Made by a program: the position numbers and the translations under genes. A stretch of DNA of 9,621 nt from Planctomycetota bacterium (lineage in GTDB: Bacteria; Planctomycetota; Planctomycetia; Pirellulales; Pirellulaceae), in NCBI GenBank assembly GCA_024277285.1, contig JAJRVM010000043.1, positions 1-9,621 on the forward strand, written 5' to 3'. The notes below the pieces were generated by a model. It ran no database searches, was not told where the DNA came from, and saw only the letters and a list, made by a program, of their open reading frames with translations. Of the stretch, positions 5,944 through 9,621 are shown in pieces; position 1 is the first letter of the stretch; each line of letters starts with the position of its first letter.

Positions 5944-8670
5944 CTAGTTATCCGCGTAGACGCGGGTCATTTCCTCTTTGGTGACCGCCACTCGCAGTTC
6001 GGTACTGCGAAGCTGAGCGCGAATGATATGGTCGCCGACGGCGGCGCCACGGGCGTGGATTTTGAAGACCGCTTCCTCTTGTGGCCCAAGCCGTGCCAGA
6101 GGTCCGAACGTAACGCGTTGGCCTTGCACGGATGCCCGCGTGGGGCCACTGCCGTTGGTCGGCGTAATTCCGGGCGGCAGTTCGGCCACTAACTGGATGT
6201 CCGCATCGGCCTTCGAGCCACGATTCGTCACTTTGATTTCATAGGTAGTGTCACTGCCAACTTCGATCGGATCAGCCACGTCCGAGACGACGAAGACGAG
6301 CTCGGCCAGACCTTCAACAGTTACTTCATGTTCGCAGACATCTTTCAACCCCAGGTCGGCGTGGATATCTGTCTTGAGTTTCTGGTTGCCAGGCTCGATC
6401 GGCAATACCGTCACGTGCACGTCACCTTGTTTATCAGCCGGCAACTCTTCCAGGCTCCAATAGACGGCGTGCGTCTTCGTATCGTACTGGCCCTGATTGT
6501 CACTCGTTACGTATTTCATTCCCTTGGCCAAGTACGTGACCATTTCGACATTGCGTGCCGATGCGGTCCCCGGATTGGCCAGATGGACCAGATAAGTTGC
6601 CTGGCGGTCCAGGTAACGGCGTGACGGACCTTGCATGCTGATTTTCAACTGAGGGGCCGTAACTTTGATGGGACGAACATCTTCGACAAACAGATCGCCT
6701 TCCGCGCGGACGGTCAACCGGTTCTTGAAGTCACCCGGCTTCTTGCTGTCGATTACCAAGGTCAAACGCCGTGTTTCCTGCGGTTTGAGTGTGCCGATCT
6801 CATGCTCCAATTCGCGCCCCGCCGCATGCGTGAAGCCCTCGGGAACATCTTCCTCGATTAACACCTTGTCTGCGGCACCATTGCCGATGTTGGTGACCGC
6901 GATCTCTACTGTGGCGGGTTGGCCTATCAACACTTGTTGAGGGAGGGAAACATCGACCTTCAATTCCGGCTTGGTACAAATGGTACGCACCGACGCCTGT
7001 GCCTGAAAAGTGGCCTGGGCGACACTACCAATCTCGCCTGCCATTTGCGGCAACAGGTTCATGGACACGACAACTTCGCTGCCCGGCTTGATCACGTCGA
7101 ACCGCCAGACAAGTGTACCATCCGCACTCGGAGTGACGGCCGGTGTGGCACTGATGAAAGTAGTGCCACGTGGCACGCGATCCACCACCACCACATTTTG
7201 CGCCGGCGCGTTGCCGTTGTTACGTACGCGCAACTGAAAAGTGGCCTGACGGTTCACTTGGATTTCCTGCGGCGCAGTCTTTTCTATCAAGATGGACGGT
7301 GCCTGTTGTCCTTCGAGTTGTCGATCGCCCGGCAGATTCGACGCTACGAGCGCGGCCGGTCCACCCGGCACGAGACCGGGACCGGTTGTCGGTACGACCG
7401 AAGGGGTGGGCATTAGATTCCCCCCCCCAACAGTCGCGTCGTATTGGTTGCTCAGATGCGCTGCTGGCGCAGTGGCTGCCGTATTGGGCACGGCCGCGTT
7501 TTGATACGCGTTAGCCAGTGACCCAGTTGCCAGTGACCCAGTTGCCAGTGACCCAGTTGCCAGTGACCCAGTTGCCAGTGACCCAGTTGCGGGCGACCCA
7601 GTTGCGGGCGAAACCGTACCGGCCGAAGGAGACACCGCGGCTCCAGGCATTGTCGCTGGAGACTGCAATGATGCGTTATCGTCGGAACGACTCAAACCGT
7701 GCGCCAATGCAGCTCCCGCCACACCACCTGCCACACCAGCGGTCGGACCAAATGACATGGCACCTACGGCAGGTGGAGTAGATCGCGACGAAGTGTCCGT
7801 CGTGTCAATAGTCGGCGAAGGTGTACTCGTCATGCCTCCAACGGCGGGCGGCGGGGTGCTAATGGAATCCTCAACCGCAGTCGTACGCCCCACACTTGGC
7901 GGTGGTGAGGACGCGCTGTCAAGGGATCCACCCAACCCGTCAGAAACGGTTCGCGCCGCCGGATTGTCTGCCACGACGGAGGCAGCCGGAGTTGTGCTCG
8001 CGACAAGTGCACTGGTGGTCGGCGCAGTCGCGGGAAACGACGTTGACGCGTCAGTCGGCAGCGGGCGCTCAGTCTCGCTCAATGCGAAACCGGGAGCCGC
8101 AGGTGGTTGCTCGTTGCCCTGAGTGAGCGTGCCGGAGGTTGGGCTGGCGGGTGCGGCATCGGCAACCGATCCTGCCACGGGCGGTTCGGAAACTGGTGAT
8201 GGCCGCGTTGGAGGCGGAACAGGAAAGCCTCCTGATGACGAGTCGGCGATCGCCGACGGTAACGCGTTGCCAAGTTCGCGGTCGGGTGGACCAACCGGGA
8301 ATCCTCCACCAGCCGAAGTAGGATCCGCCGTAGGAATCGCCGCCGCCGACTTGGTCGATTCATCCGTTGCGGATTCATGACTAACAGTGCGCAGCGCAGT
8401 GTCGTCGGAGAAATTGTCGCCAGAAAAGAAAGATGATGGGGGTGGCTGTAACGCCTCCGTAGCCGGCGATGCTTGCTGGCTTTCATCCCGTTGAACACGG
8501 ATCGGAGCCGGCGGTTTCGCCGCAGGCTGCTTTCCTTGCGCAACTGTCTTGATCACGCTTTCTTTATCCGGCGCAGCTTCCTTGTCGGAGAGCACGCTGT
8601 GTGCGATCGCTGCCGCCCCAAGCGCCAACACCGCACCCACGACTGATAACCGTACCGACAGGCGTTTCAT
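5944..8670 (-). CDS. Exported protein with four C-terminal DUF11/CARDB-like repeats
   Basis: 908 aa from ATG at 8668-8670. The N-terminus (MKRLSVR, then a hydrophobic run to about residue 25) is a signal peptide or anchor. A GTG at 8715 would put 15 extra residues ahead of it, so the ATG is preferred; GTGGGA lies about 8 nt upstream as a weak ribosome binding site. Residues about 30-455 are Pro/Ser/Thr/Ala-rich and low-complexity, with repeated GGFPV and PPP[S/A]VG motifs and an ATGSL tandem repeat. Four Ig-like repeats follow at about 458-565, 567-671, 672-785 and 787-898. They share a pattern of a beta strand, then xATxxxxVxNxGxAxAxxVxxxxxxPxG (for example RQATFQLRVRNNGNAPAQNV and QPATVEIAVTNIGNGAADKV). 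The protein ends in KEEMTRVYADN. DUF11 proteins are generally cell-surface or envelope proteins, many of unknown function. Adhesion or wall-structure roles are guesses. Confidence 0.88.
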   Translation of the reverse strand: MKRLSVRLSVVGAVLALGAAAIAHSVLSDKEAAPDKESVIKTVAQGKQPAAKPPAPIRVQRDESQQASPATEALQPPPSSFFSGDNFSDDTALRTVSHESATDESTKSAAAIPTADPTSAGGGFPVGPPDRELGNALPSAIADSSSGGFPVPPPTRPSPVSEPPVAGSVADAAPASPTSGTLTQGNEQPPAAPGFALSETERPLPTDASTSFPATAPTTSALVASTTPAASVVADNPAARTVSDGLGGSLDSASSPPPSVGRTTAVEDSISTPPPAVGGMTSTPSPTIDTTDTSSRSTPPAVGAMSFGPTAGVAGGVAGAALAHGLSRSDDNASLQSPATMPGAAVSPSAGTVSPATGSPATGSLATGSLATGSLATGSLATGSLANAYQNAAVPNTAATAPAAHLSNQYDATVGGGNLMPTPSVVPTTGPGLVPGGPAALVASNLPGDRQLEGQQAPSILIEKTAPQEIQVNRQATFQLRVRNNGNAPAQNVVVVDRVPRGTTFISATPAVTPSADGTLVWRFDVIKPGSEVVVSMNLLPQMAGEIGSVAQATFQAQASVRTICTKPELKVDVSLPQQVLIGQPATVEIAVTNIGNGAADKVLIEEDVPEGFTHAAGRELEHEIGTLKPQETRRLTLVIDSKKPGDFKNRLTVRAEGDLFVEDVRPIKVTAPQLKISMQGPSRRYLDRQATYLVHLANPGTASARNVEMVTYLAKGMKYVTSDNQGQYDTKTHAVYWSLEELPADKQGDVHVTVLPIEPGNQKLKTDIHADLGLKDVCEHEVTVEGLAELVFVVSDVADPIEVGSDTTYEIKVTNRGSKADADIQLVAELPPGITPTNGSGPTRASVQGQRVTFGPLARLGPQEEAVFKIHARGAAVGDHIIRAQLRSTELRVAVTKEEMTRVYADN
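7514..7613 (-). repeat. 15-bp minisatellite encoding ATGSL repeats
   Basis: There are five identical 15-bp units (GCCAGTGACCCAGTT on plus) at 7514-7588, one variant unit at 7589-7603 and a partial unit to about 7613. On the coding strand each unit encodes a pentapeptide ATGSL, or ATGSP in the variants. The period is a multiple of three, so copy-number change keeps the DUF11 gene in frame. The lack of divergence between units points to recent slippage. Confidence 0.92.
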
Positions 8671-8876
8671 GGTAATAGTCCCACAATCGATCCTGGACCA
8701 AGATTTCGGGGTCACTCTGCCTCTGGTCGAAACCTATTCATCCCGCAGCTTCACCGTTGACACCACAGACTAATAACGGGAGCCGGTGGGGCTACATACC
8801 AGAACGGCCAAGTCGCGTGAAGGGCAATTGCCCTTCCACCCCACCACCAGTGCAGCTGCAACACACCACTCAGCGG
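8671..8876. promoter_or_regulatory. Upstream region of the DUF11 gene with an 18-bp palindrome
   Basis: This region must hold the DUF11 promoter. The clear structure is a perfect 18-bp palindrome, GAAGGGCAATTGCCCTTC, at 8819-8836, about 150 bases before the start codon. An additional outer pairing GGTGGGG (8785-8791) with CCCCACC (8839-8845) is possible. The palindrome could be an operator for a dimeric regulator or part of a terminator for a transcript from the right. I could not identify a convincing -35/-10 pair. Confidence 0.45.
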
Positions 8877-8885
8877 GGCGTTCCC
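8877..8885. repeat. Left target-site duplication of the MITE-like element
   Basis: GGCGTTCCC, identical to 9107-9115 and immediately outside the terminal inverted repeat. Confidence 0.8.
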
Positions 8886-9106
8886 TAGGGTGCGCCAAAG
8901 TTGCTATTGCGGGCTGTATTCGCCCTGATCCGCTCTAGGAGGATTTGTTTCTGCTCGGACTGCCAATCCTCAATGGCGATAACTACTTGTATTCGCTGAA
9001 TCGCCCGAAACGGCAACGTGGCCACGAGCATTCAAGTGAATGCTAGCGTGTATACATTTCCCGACAGATCGTGTTCCTCAGTCAATAGCAACTTTGGCGC
9101 ACCCTA
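8886..9106. mobile_element. MITE-like element with perfect terminal inverted repeats
   Basis: Left end 8886-8909 (begins TAGGGTGCGCC) and right end 9083-9106 (ends GGCGCACCCTA) are perfect 24-bp inverted repeats. They are flanked by a 9-bp direct repeat, GGCGTTCCC, at 8877-8885 and 9107-9115. The 221-bp body has no transposase-sized frame, so it would need a transposase in trans. An internal dyad, AGCATTCA-AG-TGAATGCT, lies at 9027-9044. The two outermost bases of the target duplication also pair, so the edge is ambiguous: the alternative is 8885-9107 with a 7-bp duplication. A 9-bp duplication is known for several IS families (for example IS10/IS50 and IS903), but I cannot assign this element to one. 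Confidence 0.85.
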
Positions 9107-9115
9107 GGCGTTCCC
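9107..9115. repeat. Right target-site duplication of the MITE-like element
   Basis: GGCGTTCCC, the partner of 8877-8885. Joining the two flanks with one copy removed rebuilds a CGGGGCGTTCCCCG palindrome. Confidence 0.8.
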
Positions 9116-9137
9116 CGTCACGCCTAACGGCAAACCA

Positions 9138-9621
9138 ATCGAGAATCAGACTGTCTGACTTTGGGGAGCAATCCGTGAGGATCCGTGCCCACCGGTGGCC
9201 TCTTGACCGCACCCGCTGGCGATCGGGAATCAGGCTGTCTTGGTTCCGTTGAGAGGTTCGGCAAAGCAACATTGCTATCAATGCATTGCTAGCGGCCATC
9301 TGGACCCGACCGCGAAGAACCAAGATTCAGGCTGTCTTCGTTTTGAACCAGGATTCAGGCTGTCTTCGTTTTGCGGCCGTTCGTGCCGATCGAAAATCAG
9401 ACTGTCTGGCTTTGGGGAGCAATCCGTGATGATCCGTGCCCATCGGTGGCCTCTTGACCGCACCCGCTGACGATCGGGAATCAGGCTGTCTTGGTTCCGT
9501 TGAGAGGTTCGGCAAAGCAACATTGCTATCAATGCATTGCTAGCGGCCATCTGGACCCGACCGCGAAGAACCAGGATTCAGGCTGTCTTCGTTTTGCGGC
9601 CGTTCGTGCCGATCGAAAATC
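9138..9621. repeat. Tandem array of 251/223-bp units running off the right edge
   Basis: Unit 1 spans 9138-9388 (251 bp), unit 2 spans 9389-9611 (223 bp) and a third begins at 9612. By eye, units 1 and 2 differ at five bases (9143/9394, 9158/9409, 9179/9430, 9192/9443, 9219/9470) plus a 28-bp insertion in unit 1. Neither period is a multiple of three, so a continuous coding repeat is unlikely, although minus-strand frames are open across parts of it (9078-9323 and 9278-9550). Each unit contains several copies of a core resembling AATCAGRCTGTCT. Function is unknown. It is not CRISPR, because the sequences between the cores are themselves repeated. Confidence 0.9.
9318..9373. repeat. 28-bp direct duplication inside array unit 1
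   Basis: Copies at 9318-9345 and 9346-9373 differ at one base (AACCAAG versus AACCAGG). Unit 2 has only one copy, equal to the second form. This duplication fully explains the length difference between the units. Confidence 0.9.

Noticed and set aside
7518..7781. Plus-strand frame encoding TQLPV repeats
   Set aside because: It is the antisense reading of the in-frame ATGSL minisatellite within the DUF11 gene.
8671..8700. TTGGTC and TATTAC boxes directly before the DUF11 ATG as a promoter
   Set aside because: The putative -10 would abut the start codon, leaving no leader. Box quality is poor and could be chance.
8937..9046. AGGAGG followed by a TTG and a 34-codon frame inside the MITE-like element
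   Set aside because: The spacing to TTG is only 2 nt, there is no recognisable product and the frame lies wholly in a transposable element. It may be a relic but is not supportable as a gene.
9138..9621. CRISPR-like array
   Set aside because: The intervals between the short cores are themselves copied between units and the core spacing is irregular. There are no unique spacers and no cas genes in the window.

Overview
The window is GC-rich bacterial DNA that looks planctomycete, most likely Pirellulales-like. The evidence is a tandem DUF11 exported protein ending in a TRVYAD-type tail, a small membrane protein with an N-terminal CxC...CxxC ribbon, a Wza-like export protein with divergent N-terminal sequence, and very long Pro/Ala/Ser/Thr-rich linkers in exported proteins. 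This assignment rests on family resemblance read by eye; no rRNA or other marker gene is present.

Layout, left to right. (1) Positions 2-238 hold the last 78 codons of a plus-strand gene cut by the left edge; its acidic tail is built from pentapeptide-like repeats. (2) About 630 bases follow with two hairpins and no credible gene. (3) 871-3192 (+) encodes a probable lipoprotein of 773 aa: lipobox, about 475 residues of disordered sequence carrying a repeated IRRLPPI[D/E] motif, then a C-terminal TPR-like helical domain. (4) 3460-4836 (+) encodes a 458-aa polysaccharide export (Wza/SLBB) protein with an unusual four-cysteine cluster. (5) Convergent to it, 5010-5696 (-) encodes a zinc-ribbon protein with four membrane segments. 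(6) 5944-8670 (-) encodes a 908-aa exported protein with a long low-complexity region, including a 15-bp minisatellite, and four C-terminal DUF11/CARDB-like Ig repeats. (7) 8671-9621 is gene-free and rich in repeats. It has an 18-bp perfect palindrome, a 221-bp MITE-like element with perfect 24-bp terminal inverted repeats and a 9-bp target duplication, and a tandem array of 251/223-bp units that runs off the right edge.

All four complete genes encode envelope or membrane proteins, so the region may be a cell-surface or exopolysaccharide neighbourhood. No glycosyltransferase, polymerase or co-polymerase is present, so that is an inference from one export protein. The two plus-strand genes are 267 bases apart and the two minus-strand genes 247 bases apart; neither pair shows the tight spacing of an obvious operon.

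The most notable items are the MITE-like element, which appears to have landed inside a GC-rich palindrome; the tandem array with its recurring 13-bp core; the IRRLPPI[D/E] motif conserved in protein but not in codons; and the cysteine cluster in the export protein. No CRISPR array, tRNA, rRNA or recognisable defence system was seen.
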